NCBI RefSeq assembly: GCF_032452875.1
Contig: NC_083868.1
Location: 97,742,537-97,806,536, forward strand
Direction: 5' to 3'
Length of the DNA stretch: 64,000 nt
Source: Bos javanicus
Taxonomy: Eukaryota; Chordata; Mammalia; Artiodactyla; Bovidae
Part shown: piece by piece, positions 1 to 10,026 of the stretch
Position numbering within the stretch: the stretch's first letter is position 1
Layout of the letters: each line of letters opens with the position of its first letter
Notes under the pieces: generated by a model
What the model was told of the DNA's origin: nothing
The model's database searches: none
The model's input: the letters and a program-made list of their open reading frames with translations, nothing else
Translations under genes and position numbers: made by a program

Positions 1-4
1 AGAG

Positions 5-196
5 CAGTAGTCCCCAGCCTTTTTGGCACCAGGGACCAGTTTTGTGGAAGACAATTTTTCCACAGACCAGGGCTGGGAGATAGTTTCCGGGTGATTCAAA
101 TGCCTTACATTTATGGAACACTTTATTTCTATTACTATTACATCAGTTCCACCTCAGATCACAGGCTTTAGATCCCAGAGTTTGGGAACCCTTATG
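5..196 (+). mobile_element. hAT-like DNA transposon relic (non-autonomous)
   Basis: Begins with a CAGTAGTCCCCAGCC-type terminal repeat and ends near TTTGGGAACCC, its degenerate complement. The same family recurs inverted at 4550-4739 and aligns along almost its whole length, including the shared ACAATTTTTCCA core. The terminal repeat and short size resemble hAT (Zaphod/Arthur-type) relics; the exact family name is uncertain. No transposase is encoded. Confidence 0.7.
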
Positions 197-1305
197 CTAG
201 AGGGCTATCCCCATCCATCCTCACTTTCCAACCAGAAGCTTTTCGACACAGACATCAAAGAGGGCAGTGTGTCAGACAGGTGGAGAGGCACCAATTATAT
301 AAAAGTCAGTGCTGGTCAGTGTGTGTAATTATTTATTTCAGCTTTCTGTAAAAGGAGGGGCATTTTCTTCAAGCCAGGAAGAAATCTTGGCAGTTTCCCA
401 GTTGTGAAATTCTATTGACAAAGGTGTTAAGCGAAGGGCAGGGCAACGTGGTCTGCTAGGCCCCTGCGCCTTCATCTCTGTGACCTGGGCATGTGTCAGG
501 CCCGGACTGAACTGACCGGAATGACTCTGATTTGATGACCGTTAAAGGTCAGGCATATAATGGGATCAGATGTGTCAGTGGAGGTGAAGTACATAGCATA
601 ATAGATTGATGGTAATTAAGTAGTCGTGTTTAATAAGAGTCATCAGAGTTAAAGGCAGTGTTGGAATGAGCAGCTTGGGAAAGAGCGGGAAGGCCTGAAG
701 AAAGGAGCTGGGAAATATGTCAAGGAATAATCTTTTTGTTACACTAAAGCAAATGCCAGAGGAATTGTGTGTGTGTGTGTCCATTTGTGTTTTAGGAGAC
801 ACAGCATGTTTTCTGCCTAAAAATTGTTTTTTTTTTTTTTTTTAATTTTTACTGTGTTTCTAGATAATTTTTTAAAAGGCAAGGGGAATAGGTAGAGGAG
901 AATTTATGAACTTATAAATGGCTCCAAGTCATCCTAATTCAATGTATGTCTAGAAAATATGAACCACAAACCCTCCAATAAAAATATTTCAACAAGGAGT
1001 TCAAACATTAGTCTATATTTTATGTTGGATGAGAAGCTGGGTAGTTGCTGAATTTGATTTTTATCTAAATCATCAAACTCCTAGAATTGATTAATTGCTT
1101 GTTTGATGAAAATTGTGTGGTTTTAGAAAGTTCTCATTCTTCACTAATCCTGAATTCTATTATTGTGAAGCATTATTGTTTAGTAAGAGAACGCATTGAA
1201 TTAGTGTTACGTGAACAAGGGCAGTTTGAGGGTATTGTAACTATCACACATTTTCAGTATTTTATTTGCACAAACCATCAGTGGTCATCTGGATTTATAC
1301 ATGGA
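197..1305. other. Unique DNA with simple tracts
   Basis: No gene or clear interspersed repeat seen. Holds a short (GT)n tract at 766-780 and a 17-T run at 827-843. The open frames here are below 80 codons, lack recognisable domains and look like chance. Confidence 0.5.
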
Positions 1306-1317
1306 TTTTCTGTCTAG

Positions 1318-1420
1318 TGGAGAAGGAAATGGCAACCCGTTCCATTATTCTTGCTAGGAGACTCCTATGGGCTGAAGTCCATGGGGTCGCAAAGAGTTGG
1401 ACATGACTGAGCAACTAACA
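1318..1420 (+). mobile_element. Bov-tA/BovA 3' half (SINE)
   Basis: Starts at the GGAGAAGGAAATGGCAACCC point of the Bov unit and runs to the GAGTTGGACATGACTGAGC end. It is bracketed by a perfect 12-bp target-site duplication TTTTCTGTCTAG (1306-1317 and 1421-1432), so the short form is an insertion in its own right and not a later deletion. The tRNA-like head is absent. Confidence 0.92.
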
Positions 1421-1779
1421 TTTTCTGTCTAGAATGATCAGGTGTTGAGAATGCAAACAGCTAAGCAGGACTCTGTTGACCATGCCGCCTAGTAAATGAA
1501 GAGACCAGGGAAGGGGCTTCCTGTCTAAACTGCCTTGTGACTTAACCAGTCTCAATGACCCACGCTTCAGGCCATTCCCTTCCTGGTTCTTTGTGCCACA
1601 GATATATGTGAAAGAAGGGTTCTGGATTTCAGGAGTTCTGACTTACTCTTTTCATTGGGTCTTTGGCTCAGTATATAATTTCTACCTGGAAGCAAAACTG
1701 AGTTGGGAAAAAGATTCTGAAGTGAAAATTTTTTTGAGTTACTTGCCATTCTTCCTTCTAGAGACCATGACCTGGATGG

Positions 1780-1822
1780 TCTGACCTCAGAGCCTGTGCT
1801 CTTAACCACTCCATTATAGTGT
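1780..1822 (-). repeat. MIR fragment (5' end, reverse)
   Basis: Contains the reverse complement of the MIR head, GTGCTCTTAACCACT. Short and diverged. Confidence 0.55.
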
Positions 1823-1893
1823 CTGAGAGTCCTCAAGAGTATGGCTTGGTTTTATGAGGGCTTGATCTTATCTTTGAAACTCTGGAGGCATCG

Positions 1894-1936
1894 CAGTGCC
1901 AGGCACACAATAGGAGCTCCATAAATGAAAAGTAAT
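1894..1936 (+). repeat. MIR or L2 3' tail fragment
   Basis: CAGTGCCAGGCACACAATAG followed by CTCCATAAATGA matches the shared MIR/L2 tail. Confidence 0.55.
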
Positions 1937-2589
1937 AGTGATATAATCAGATTAACTAACTCCCACTGATATTTAGCTAATTTATTCATTCTGACAAAAA
2001 TGTCTCCAGAATATAGTGATATAATCTTTGCACATAGGTGGAAGTTGATACGTTTTATGAGATGTATTAGGGTGGGTGCTCAAATAGAATCAATCACAGA
2101 GCTGTCTACGTTTGCTTAGTCTGAAAACAACCTCCTTTTTCAGCATATGGCCCACAAGTAAGCAGGGTCTTAGATATGTAGAGTCTTAGGGCTGGCAGGT
2201 AGGTTGGTCCAGCCCCTTTCTTTTTAAGAATGGGCTGACTATTGACAGAAGCTGTCCAGGCTTTTTGGGGGGAGATCTGTTGGAATTTGTGTGATAGCTC
2301 AAAATATTTATGGAGAAAGAGAGTTTGGAGTGCTTGAAGCTCAAATTGTTAGGTTTTAAACTTGATGGCCGATGTCTTATCTCTCGTCAGTCCTACCTCA
2401 TATGTCAATGCCAGCAGGTAATGGTGGTGGTCGACAGAGCAGGTTTAGTACCTTGGATGCTCTAGACACATTTATAAGCAATTTGAGGATGGCACAATAA
2501 ACAACTACTATGATTGTTTGTTTTTCAAAAGCATTTATAAACAATCAAATGAATCAAACAGCTATTCTACAACAACTACTACTGTCGTG
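1937..2589. other. Unique DNA
   Basis: No gene or confident repeat seen. A stretch near 2180-2230 has MIR-like wording but is too diverged to call. Confidence 0.4.
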
Positions 2590-2770
2590 ACTAGTGACAG
2601 CTGATATTATGGCATACTTCCTGCCTGCCAGGAATTGTTCTAAGAACTTACATGTATTAATACCCTTAATTCTCACAGCAATTCAATGAAGTAGATGCTA
2701 TTAATATGCTCATTTCATAGATTAGGAAACTGAAGTACTGAGAACTTAGTTAATTAAGAAGCTAAGAAAT
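2590..2770 (-). repeat. MIR (reverse)
   Basis: Reverse-complement MIR: the CCAGGAATTGTTCTAAG, TTACATGTATTAA, TCTCACAGCAATTC and AGGAAACTGAAG blocks occur in the expected order. Confidence 0.8.
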
Positions 2771-2824
2771 GTCAAATGGAGCACTGTTTCAAATTAATAC
2801 AAAAATCCTTCCATGCTACCTGAT

Positions 2825-3019
2825 GTGCTTCCCTGGTGGCTCGGACGGTAAAGAATCTGCCTGCAATGAAGGAGACCTGGGTTTGATCTCTGGGTTTGGA
2901 AGATCCCCTGGAGAAGGGGATGGCAACCCACTCCAATATTCTTGCCTGGAGAATTCCCTGGATAGTCCATGAAGTTGCAAAGAGTCAGACACAACTGAGC
3001 AACCAACACTTTCACTTTC
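2825..3019 (+). mobile_element. Bov-tA SINE
   Basis: Near full-length: GCTTCCCTGGTGGCTC head, GAGACCTGGGTTTGATC box-B-like region, GGCAACCCACTCC core and CAAAGAGTCAGACACAACTG tail. Flanked by ACCTGAT at 2818-2824 and 3020-3026. Open frames on both strands here are SINE shadows. Confidence 0.95.
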
Positions 3020-3154
3020 ACCTGATATTCTGGACTCCTTTATTTATTTTAATTCCTTTATAAAGCTGTATCTTTAGAGTAGAAATTCTAGGCTTTCTAA
3101 GTTGAAAAGGAATTTAGAAAACAGCTAGCCTATAGCAAATTCCAAAATTAATTT

Positions 3155-3245
3155 GGAATTTGAGACTCAGAAAGGTGTAGTGACTTTCCTAAGATCACAC
3201 AGCTCTTTGAATGCAGACTTAAGTTCTGAACTGTTTCTCCTATAA
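3155..3245 (-). repeat. MIR fragment (reverse)
   Basis: GAGACTCAGAAAGG and TAAGATCACACAGCTC match the reverse complement of the MIR core. Confidence 0.65.
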
Positions 3246-4549
3246 TGGCCTGTATTTTTCATGTTACTTTTTCATTTTCAAGATAGCATAAAATCATTGT
3301 ATTTATCTCCTTCCATTCTATAGAAGAGAAGAGAAACACACACACACAAAACAAAGTAGATCTAATTCCTTGTTATGTGTTTATAACGGCCCGGGTTGCA
3401 TTAGGATCTACCGTGTAGGAGGCCAGAACCTTTGCTTGCTCCCATGAGCCTGGTATCTGGCTGCACCTTGATAAAGGCAATAATAGGTGTTCTCAGCCTT
3501 TCATATTGCCCCTCCACTAGGCTGTTTTGGCTGTGGTTACTTCTTGAGCCCATGGAGACAACCTTGGCTGAATCACTTAAAACACTTAATCACAACCAAG
3601 CACCTTATTCTACCAAAATAACTCCTTTTAAAAGTGTCCCAACTTGATCAACAGACAAGCATCAAATGGTGAGAGAAAAGCTGGAAGCAGACCTCGTAAT
3701 TGGACTGTGCAATTGAAAGAGCAGAATGATTTAGCAATGATTGAACATTTGGCAAAGAATTTTTCATCAGGCTTTATCCCAAGTCTTTCAACAGAGGAGG
3801 GGCAGTCTTCTGAGAACCGTTTGAAATGGTGGAACAGCAATTAAAGCCCTTCATCGTTCACAGCTAGGAAGCAGAAATAAATATAGTTGCCAAATAAGGC
3901 ACTGTGGGTGTTGGAAGCTAGAGAGTTGCAATGGAAACAAACTTGTTGCAAACCAAATAAGATGAACACCGGGGAGTACAAAAGAAGGAAGGAAGATGAC
4001 CATCACTCGGGCCCTCTGAGCCTTGTGTTAAAATGAGAATTCTGTCCCCTTCTAAGAATAAGTCTTCCAGTATTCACTTCAGGAAGTCCCATTGCTTCAG
4101 CTTGGATGGCTCATATGAAAAACAAAGCAATTGTTTGTTGACACGTTATTCTAGCAGGTGCAGTTCCATTTTAAACAAGAAGCTGCTATTGTTTTCAGGA
4201 ATCGTGCTGATGACTGTCTTAAAACATGAAGGGCTGGTTCCTCTGTGGGCACACCAAGGTGACGTTTTTTGCTTTAGCCTTTGGATCTGATGATTCTCGT
4301 CCTCTGTACATTTACGACTAGTACCACCTAGATCTTTATGCAGGTTTTAAAAGGGAAAGCCAGTTCGTTTTTTTATAAACAATTAAAAAAATCTGATTTT
4401 CATAGTCTGAAAATTCTGGGGCAGGGAGGGGCTGTCCAGATGTTTGTTTGGTAGCGGCTAGACACCTGAGGGTGGAGGGTCCACCTTAATTTATCATCTT
4501 TGCTTGAGGGGAAGGTCTGTCAGCAAGGGGTAGGGCTGTGCTGCCTAAT
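3246..4549. other. Unique DNA
   Basis: No confident gene or repeat. A short AC tract lies near 3337-3349. About 3644-3840 is open on both strands but shows no coding bias I can defend. Confidence 0.4.
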
Positions 4550-4739
4550 TCGAGGGTCCCCAAGCTCCAGGATCTAATGCCTGATGATCAGAGGTGGAGC
4601 TGATGTAAGAATAATAGAAAGAAAGTGCACGATGAGTGTAATGCCCTTGAGTCACCTCGGAACCATCCCTGCCTGCCCTGGTCCATGGAAAAATTGTCTT
4701 CCGTGAAACTATTCCCTGGTGTCAAAAAGAGACTGCTGG
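4550..4739 (-). mobile_element. hAT-like DNA transposon relic, inverted copy
   Basis: Reverse-complement counterpart of the element at 5-196. In forward reading it carries GGATCTAATGCCTGATGATC, AAAAATTGTCTTCC and a degenerate terminal repeat GTGTCAAAAAGAGACTGCTG. No transposase. Confidence 0.7.
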
Positions 4740-4860
4740 CCTAAGGAGCAAGTGAGAAATGACTTTGGCATGAAGAGTTGGTGGTGACCTGCCTGGCTAA
4801 AACCACTAGATTCCTGATGCCCAGTATCCACCCCAGGCAAAGCGAGGGCAGGAAGGGGAG

Positions 4861-5240
4861 GGAACAGGTGTGAGCGAAAACCTTGAGATGTTTCCTGTTT
4901 TATAAGCACGTAGGAGGGGAAGGACCAGGCAGGCCGAAGGCATCCAGGTCTCCCTTCCTTTTGTGTGGCGGTGACACGTTGCCAGCCCGGCCTTATTTGT
5001 GAGACGTGGGGCTGTGTGAAGTGCCTGGGTGATTTATGGGCAGCATGGAGCAGTAATCCCTCCCCTGGCTCTCTCCTCGGCCGTCTCGGCACAGAGGCAC
5101 TAAATATCCAGCCCGACTGGGGATGCGCTGCCACTGGGGGACTCCTGAGCCCGGGCTGTGTTAGCCTCGCAATTTACTTTTTCTAAACCACGATAAATTC
5201 AGGCTCAAACGGCAGCAAAATTAACTGTGAACGTGCCACC
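4861..5240. other. CpG-enriched unique block
   Basis: Hand count gives 17 CpG in these 380 bp. For 4921-5160 it gives 11 CpG in 240 bp at 62.5% GC, an observed/expected of about 0.47. That is well above the depleted surroundings but below the usual CpG-island cut-off of 0.6. An inverted CCAAT core, CTCATTGGCT, lies just downstream near 5262. It could be a weak promoter, an enhancer or simply an undermethylated conserved block. The long minus-strand open frame across it has no recognisable domain. Confidence 0.45.
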
Positions 5241-5579
5241 ATATTTTTCAGGCTAGGAGTCTCATTGGCTCAGGCCTGGTTTGGCTTTTCTTAGCTGCTT
5301 CACTTAACTAGAGAAAGAGTGGCCTTCTTTTCTTTTCATTGTTTTTTTTCTTTTTTTAGTGTTAGGTGAGAGATTACTGGCTTTAACAAAATGCTTCCCC
5401 TAAGTGGAAGAAACAGCTATCCCTCCTCTGAGGGGACACCACTGGTGTTGAACTACAACACTTGAGCCCACAGTATGGTTTATGTTAGCGTTCATTATCT
5501 TCTGTGAGAAAGGCTCATTTATTTGTCATTACTAATGTTCACGGAACAGATATTTAATTGTTTTGTGCTATATGTTTCA
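5241..5579. other. Unique DNA
   Basis: No gene or repeat seen apart from a T-rich tract near 5341-5358. Confidence 0.4.
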
Positions 5580-5649
5580 GGGCCTCCCTGGTGGCTTGGA
5601 TGGAAAAGAATTTGCCCGCAATGCAGGAGACCCAGGTTCGATCCCTGCG
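5580..5649 (+). mobile_element. Bov-tA SINE, 5' part only
   Basis: GGCCTCCCTGGTGGCTTGG to CCAGGTTCGATCCCTG is the tRNA-like head of Bov-tA. It stops abruptly where the next unit begins. Confidence 0.85.
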
Positions 5650-5830
5650 TGGTGCTAGGAGTAAAGAACCCACCTGCCAATGCAGGAGACATAAGAGATG
5701 TGGGTTCAATCCCCGGGTTGGGAAGATCCCCTGGAGAAGGGCACAGCAACCCACCCCAGTATTTTAGAGGGCTGCAGTCCATAGGGTTGCAAAGAGTCGG
5801 GAACTACCGAAATGACTTAGCACACAGCAC
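5650..5830 (+). mobile_element. Bov-tA SINE, different subfamily, fused to previous
   Basis: TGGTGCTAGGAGTAAAGAACC with CATAAGAGATGTGGG marks the subfamily seen also at 9268 and 19762. The 3' half is diverged (CACCCCAGTATTTTAGAGGG) and ends near CTTAGCACACAGCACATACG. Confidence 0.85.
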
Positions 5831-6424
5831 ATACGTTTCATGTGCAGTGGGAAACAAAATGTAAATTAATATTACTAAGCCAGAACTATTCTGATGTTTT
5901 AGGTCAACTACATTTTGGTGGGTAGAAACCAGGCTGCAGTTTACTTAGTTGTCTTTTGATAACCTAGTGCTAGATCTTATCCTTTGTATGTTTGATAAAG
6001 TGAACTGTAGTAGTGACTGGTTAAGACTGACAAATTGTTTGGAAGGTGGATGGGCAGCCTTGCAGTATAATCTGGTCTCCTGGCTCTCTCAGTCACCACT
6101 TCTGGCACTCCTTACTCCTGCTCCACAAGCTTCTTCCAGCAGGTTGATGCCCCAAGGTCTTCAGGGACTCCCTTTTCTTGTTAGATGCTGAGATGTGCAT
6201 GTCAGTGTGGTGCTGAGACCATGCCACACCCGGAGGAGGGCCCTGCATGTCTGCTCCAGTCTTCTTTCTTGCCCCGTCCCTTTCCCTCAGGTTGTCATAA
6301 GCTCATACTACTCACCTGCAGTGCCCTGACTCACCCCTGTGTCCATGCTGCCATCCCTTCCTGAGGAAGGGCTGCTTTAGCTCAGACCTAAAGGGCAAGT
6401 GGAATAAACAAGATACTGGGTAGC
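5831..6424. other. Unique DNA
   Basis: Moderately GC-rich, no gene or repeat recognised. Confidence 0.4.
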
Positions 6425-6467
6425 GTGTATGTGTGCGTGTGTGTGTGTGCGTGTGTGTGTGCGTGTG
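6425..6467. repeat. (TG)n microsatellite, interrupted by CG
   Basis: Alternating GT/GCGT units; likely length-polymorphic. Confidence 0.9.
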
Positions 6468-6489
6468 GTTCAGACTTGTCACCTATTTG

Positions 6490-6615
6490 GAACCTCTTAA
6501 GCACATCTCTTATTGTTTCTATGTTGAAATTTCTTCACTTCTAAAATGGGATTGATAATTTGCCATAGGTGTAATGAGAAGACTAAATGAAATGGTAGAT
6601 ATGAAATCATTTTCT
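6490..6615 (+). repeat. MIR
   Basis: CCTCTTAAGC, CTAAAATGGGATTGATAAT and GAGAAGACTAAATGA match MIR core to 3' region in order. Confidence 0.65.
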
Positions 6616-6631
6616 TACTCTTTCCTTCCTT

Positions 6632-6839
6632 CTTTTTTTTCGTCAGGTCTTGGGGTATGCGGGATGTTGCATTGTGGAACATGGACCCCCTAGTTGTGGG
6701 GCATGGGTTCAGTAGTTGCAGTGCTTGAGCTTAGTTGCTTCCTGGCATGTGGGAATCTTAGTTCCCTGACCATGGATTAGACCTGCGTCCCCTGACTTGC
6801 AAGACGGATTCTTAACCACTGGACCACCAGTGAAGTCCC
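6632..6839 (-). mobile_element. CHR-type tRNA-derived SINE (reverse)
   Basis: Poly-T start, then ATGTGGGAATCTTAGTTCCC, and ends with TTCTTAACCACTGGACCACC, the reverse complement of the tRNA-like head. This is the cetartiodactyl CHR family layout. Confidence 0.85.
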
Positions 6840-6921
6840 TGTTTTCTCATTTTGATGTTACTGAACAGCAAAGGGAGCTTTAGGAAGCTCAGAAGAAAAG
6901 CCTGGAGCCATGGAAAGAAAG

Positions 6922-7130
6922 AAAAGTATAGTCTCTTAGTCATGTCCAACTCCTTGGGAACCCATGGACTGTAGACACCAGGCTCCTCTGTCCGTGAAAT
7001 TCTCCTGGCAAGAATATTGGAGTGGGTTGCCATTCCCTTTTTCAGGGAAATCTTTCCAAGCCAGGAATCGAACTCGGGTCTCTGGCATTGCAGGCACATT
7101 CTTTACTGACTGAGCCACCGGGAAATCCCA
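6922..7130 (-). mobile_element. Bov-tA SINE (reverse)
   Basis: Reverse-complement Bov-tA: CATGGACTGTAGACACCAGG, GAATATTGGAGTGGGTTGCC, and ends TGACTGAGCCACCGGGAAAT. Confidence 0.93.
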
Positions 7131-7629
7131 AAGTGAGGAGCATTTTGGAGGTGAGAGCTTGAAGAAAGCCCAGGGCAAGGGAGCTGAGGGACATGGAGCA
7201 AGGCGGGAAGAGTCATTCACCTTAGATGGGAGAAAGGAGAGAGTTGTTCCAAGAAGTGTTCTGGGACTATGCAAGGTTCAGCATTTCAGGACTTAATGCT
7301 CCTTGTGATTCTAAATGGCCAGCCTAAACTTTGCTGTCAGTGGGCTGCCCATTCTTAGGCTAGAACCGTAATATATGTGCATCTGTTCCCTGCATAGTTC
7401 TGCTTCTCCCACTGGCCATTACATTCTGGCCCTTATGAGGTGGGGAGATATTTTGCAGACCAAAGCTGTTCGAAGAAGAGAGAAATCAATACACTCTATA
7501 AACCATTTCAGTTTTTCTTGCATTCTGTGTTTGGTTGTTGCCTCTAAAATTTGGGGGTCAAGCTTATTAAGCTCATTTGTCACAGCAGGAGGGAAGACAC
7601 CAGGGTAGCTTTTAATCACATGAGCCCAC
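7131..7629. other. Unique DNA
   Basis: No gene or confident repeat. Both strands have open frames under 80 codons without recognisable content. Confidence 0.4.
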
Positions 7630-7765
7630 ATTGCTACTACTCCAAGTGTAGTCCATGGACCAGCAACAGGGCATCACTTGGAAGTCTGTTAGAAATGCAG
7701 ATGGTTAGGCTTACTCCACACCTACTGAGTCAGAACTTGCAATTTTAACAAGATGCACAGGTAAA
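7630..7765 (+). repeat. MER5A-type hAT-Charlie relic
   Basis: AGTGTAGTCCATGGACCAGC, GTTAGAAATGCAGAT and CCTACTGAGTCAGAACTTGC follow the MER5A order. Non-coding. Confidence 0.8.
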
Positions 7766-8550
7766 CCTCGCTCTGTGCACAGTCTCGTATACAAACACAT
7801 ATACTCATTGTGCATTAACATTTTCCCTATTTGTCTTTGTTTTTTAATTGAAAAAGTTTAATTAATGAAGGGGAAGCCACTCCCACATCTTCAAAAAATA
7901 TATTGAGTTTGACTAATTGCTATTAATATTAGGGATGAAAATAAAATTAAAATAGGGACATAGCCCTACTTTCTGTTGGATCACAGGCCCCCAAGCGTTA
8001 TTAGGAATTGGAGAATAGAGAATTGATTATTAACTTCAAGCTCTTTTACACTTGTCTTAGCTCTGAAATTTCACTGAATAGTGTCATAAACAGATATGAT
8101 ATACCAAGTAGGCTCAAGGCTCTGTGCACTGAATTTCAACAAAATTATTTCCTTTTGTATGATGAAGCCAATGGGAAAACATGTATAAGAGTTTTCCTCC
8201 TTCTTTGGGCAGTCTACCTAAAAAGATTAATTGGCTGAATTCTAAAGAAAGGCTTTGTAAGTGATATTTTTTTTAAAAGCAGTGTTAGAACAGTATTTTC
8301 TTGTGTCAAAGCAGAATTTTTGAACTTGAGAAGGGTCTGGTGTTGATGGTGTTTTTAGTTTCAAGGAATGAATTTCTTTCTCTAAGCCTCTTATTTCTTC
8401 TTCTCCAAGCAAGCTTCCTAATAATTTAATTCACTGAACCAGGAGGACTTGAAGCTTTCCTTGCCACTTCCAAGCTCTGTTTGTACACGTTCAAGATTTA
8501 GAGGTTTCTTAGCAGTTGTCATCAAACAGACATCATGCTTTGGGTGCTGT
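7766..8550. other. Unique AT-rich DNA
   Basis: No repeat recognised. It leads into the coding-signature stretch at 8551. Confidence 0.4.
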
Positions 8551-8685
8551 CCTCATGAGCAGGAGCAGATCCTGTGGGAGAACCAGCAAGTGTATCCCAA
8601 AGGCACTAAGCCCTTGACTAACAGCAACACCCCCTACGGCCCAGCCCCCTCCAACTTCAAGGCCCAGCAGGCTGGGCCATTCTAG
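8551..8685 (+). pseudogene. Coding-signature fragment, unrecognised; terminal exon or processed-gene remnant
   Basis: A 44-codon open stretch ending in TAG at 8683-8685. Of the 44 third positions, 34 (77%) are G or C by my count, inside AT-rich DNA. The peptide is Gln/Pro/Asn-rich and ends APSNFKAQQAGPF; no domain, signal peptide or membrane segment is seen and I do not recognise the family. An AG at 8561-8562, after the moderate pyrimidine run GCTGTCCTC, could be a splice acceptor giving a 40-codon phase-0 exon from GAGCAG. An AATAAA lies 145 bp past the stop. No long poly-A tail, duplicated flank or upstream exon was found, so terminal exon and decayed processed pseudogene are both possible. 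The open frame extends upstream to 8449, but that part lacks the codon bias. The coding origin is my inference from composition. Confidence 0.4.
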
Positions 8686-8830
8686 AAGATTTGGAAAGGA
8701 GCCACCAACAGGAATTATTGAACAATTGCTCTGTGAAACTTAAGATAACACTTTGTTCCATCACAGTGGAATTGCTGTGTGACAGAAGGAAATTATCTGT
8801 TTAGCTCTTGATTAACGTTTATGTGAGAAA

Positions 8831-8836
8831 AATAAA
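8831..8836 (+). promoter_or_regulatory. Candidate poly(A) signal AATAAA
   Basis: Canonical hexamer 145 bp downstream of the stop codon at 8685. The downstream GU-rich element is weak. It matters only if the 8551-8685 fragment is a real terminal exon; the hexamer is common in AT-rich DNA. Confidence 0.25.
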
Positions 8837-9256
8837 ATTAAAGGTGATAGTATCTAGTCCAAGAAATGCTTCAATTTACTTGAAAGAACAAAGATGAATT
8901 TAGCACTTTTGCAGAGTGAATATAACCAACATTGGAGGACTTGTTGTTTGAATTGCAATTGAAAAGAAACCTCTCCCCAACCAAAAATCTAACAGCAACT
9001 TTTAAGATGCCAGTGGAATATCTCCTGGCTACTGAATTTGTTTCCTGAAATCAAGATTTCTGGAAACAGCTGGATTATGAACGGATGTAGTGGTATGAAA
9101 TGGTCCATCTCTAGGGATCATTGGCTGGTATGTTTGTGTGGGGTAATTTTATGGATGTCTACTTATTTTTAACAAGTAGAAAAAGCTGAATAAGGCTCAC
9201 TGAATTCAGTATACATTCCCCAAGAAAATTAATAAGGAAACATTTTACCATTAGTA
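8837..9256. other. Unique DNA
   Basis: No gene or repeat seen. Confidence 0.4.
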
Positions 9257-9267
9257 TATTAAGCAAT

Positions 9268-9493
9268 GGGCTTCCCAGGTGGCGCTAGTGGTAAAGAACC
9301 CACCTGCCAATGCAGGAGACATAAGAGACGTGGGTTTGATCCCTGGGTCAAGAAGATTCCCCTGGAGGAGGGCATGGCAACTCACTCTAGTATTCTTGCC
9401 TGGAGAAACCCCATGGACAGAAAAGCCTGGCAGGCTACAGTCCATGGGGTCCAAAGAGTCGGATACGACTGAAGCGTCTTAACACATACACAC
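9268..9493 (+). mobile_element. Bov-tA SINE
   Basis: Near full-length: GGGCTTCCCAGGTGGCGCTA head, CATAAGAGACGTGGG and CAAAGAGTCGGATACGACTG. Ends in a CACATACACACA-type tail. Flanked by ATATTAAG(C/T)AA duplications at about 9256-9266 and 9494-9504. Confidence 0.95.
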
Positions 9494-9633
9494 ATATTAA
9501 GTAACCTCAATAGTACTTGTGGTAAAAAATGCTAGTAGAAATAACTTTTAATTCAGTCTCGAAATAAAGAATCAAAGTCATGTGTTTGTTCATCCAGTTC
9601 ATATTATCATGGGTCTTCTATGTGTAAAGCCTT

Positions 9634-9770
9634 GCTGCTGCTGCTGCTGCTGCGTCGCTTCAGTCGTGTCCGACTCTGTGCGACCCCATAGACAGCAGCC
9701 CACCAGGCTCCCTCGTCCCTGGGATTTTCCAGGCAAGAATGCTGGAGTGGGGTGCCATCGCCTTCTCCAG
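9634..9770 (-). mobile_element. BovA monomer SINE with CTG tail (reverse)
   Basis: Starts with five CTG repeats, then GTCGCTTCAGTCGTGTCCGA, and ends GCCATCGCCTTCTCCAG. Perfect 11-bp target-site duplication TGTAAAGCCTT at 9623-9633 and 9771-9781, so this monomer inserted in this form. Confidence 0.95.
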
Positions 9771-9849
9771 TGTAAAGCCTTATGTTGGACCAGATGGGGG
9801 GATACTGTGATGAATGACAGGTTTCTTGTGTTAACTTTGTAGTTGGCTA

Positions 9850-10026
9850 GCTAAGAGTCAGACACGACTGAGCAACTTCACTTTCACTTTTCACTTTCAT
9901 GCATTGGAGAAGGAAATGGCAACCGACTCCAGTGTTCTTGCCTGGAGAATCCTAGGGACAGGGGAGCCTGGTGGGCTGCCGTCTATGGGGTCGCACAGAG
10001 TCAGACACGACTGAAGTGACTTAGCA

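Noticed and set aside
291..305. CCAAT next to TATATAAAAG, resembling a promoter
   Set aside because: The two boxes abut and lack normal promoter spacing, there is no CpG enrichment and no downstream exon. TATA-like words are common in AT-rich DNA.
4709..5134. 141-codon minus-strand open frame over the CpG-enriched block
   Set aside because: It begins inside unique GC-rich DNA and ends inside the hAT relic; stop codons are rare in GC-rich sequence, so openness is weak evidence.
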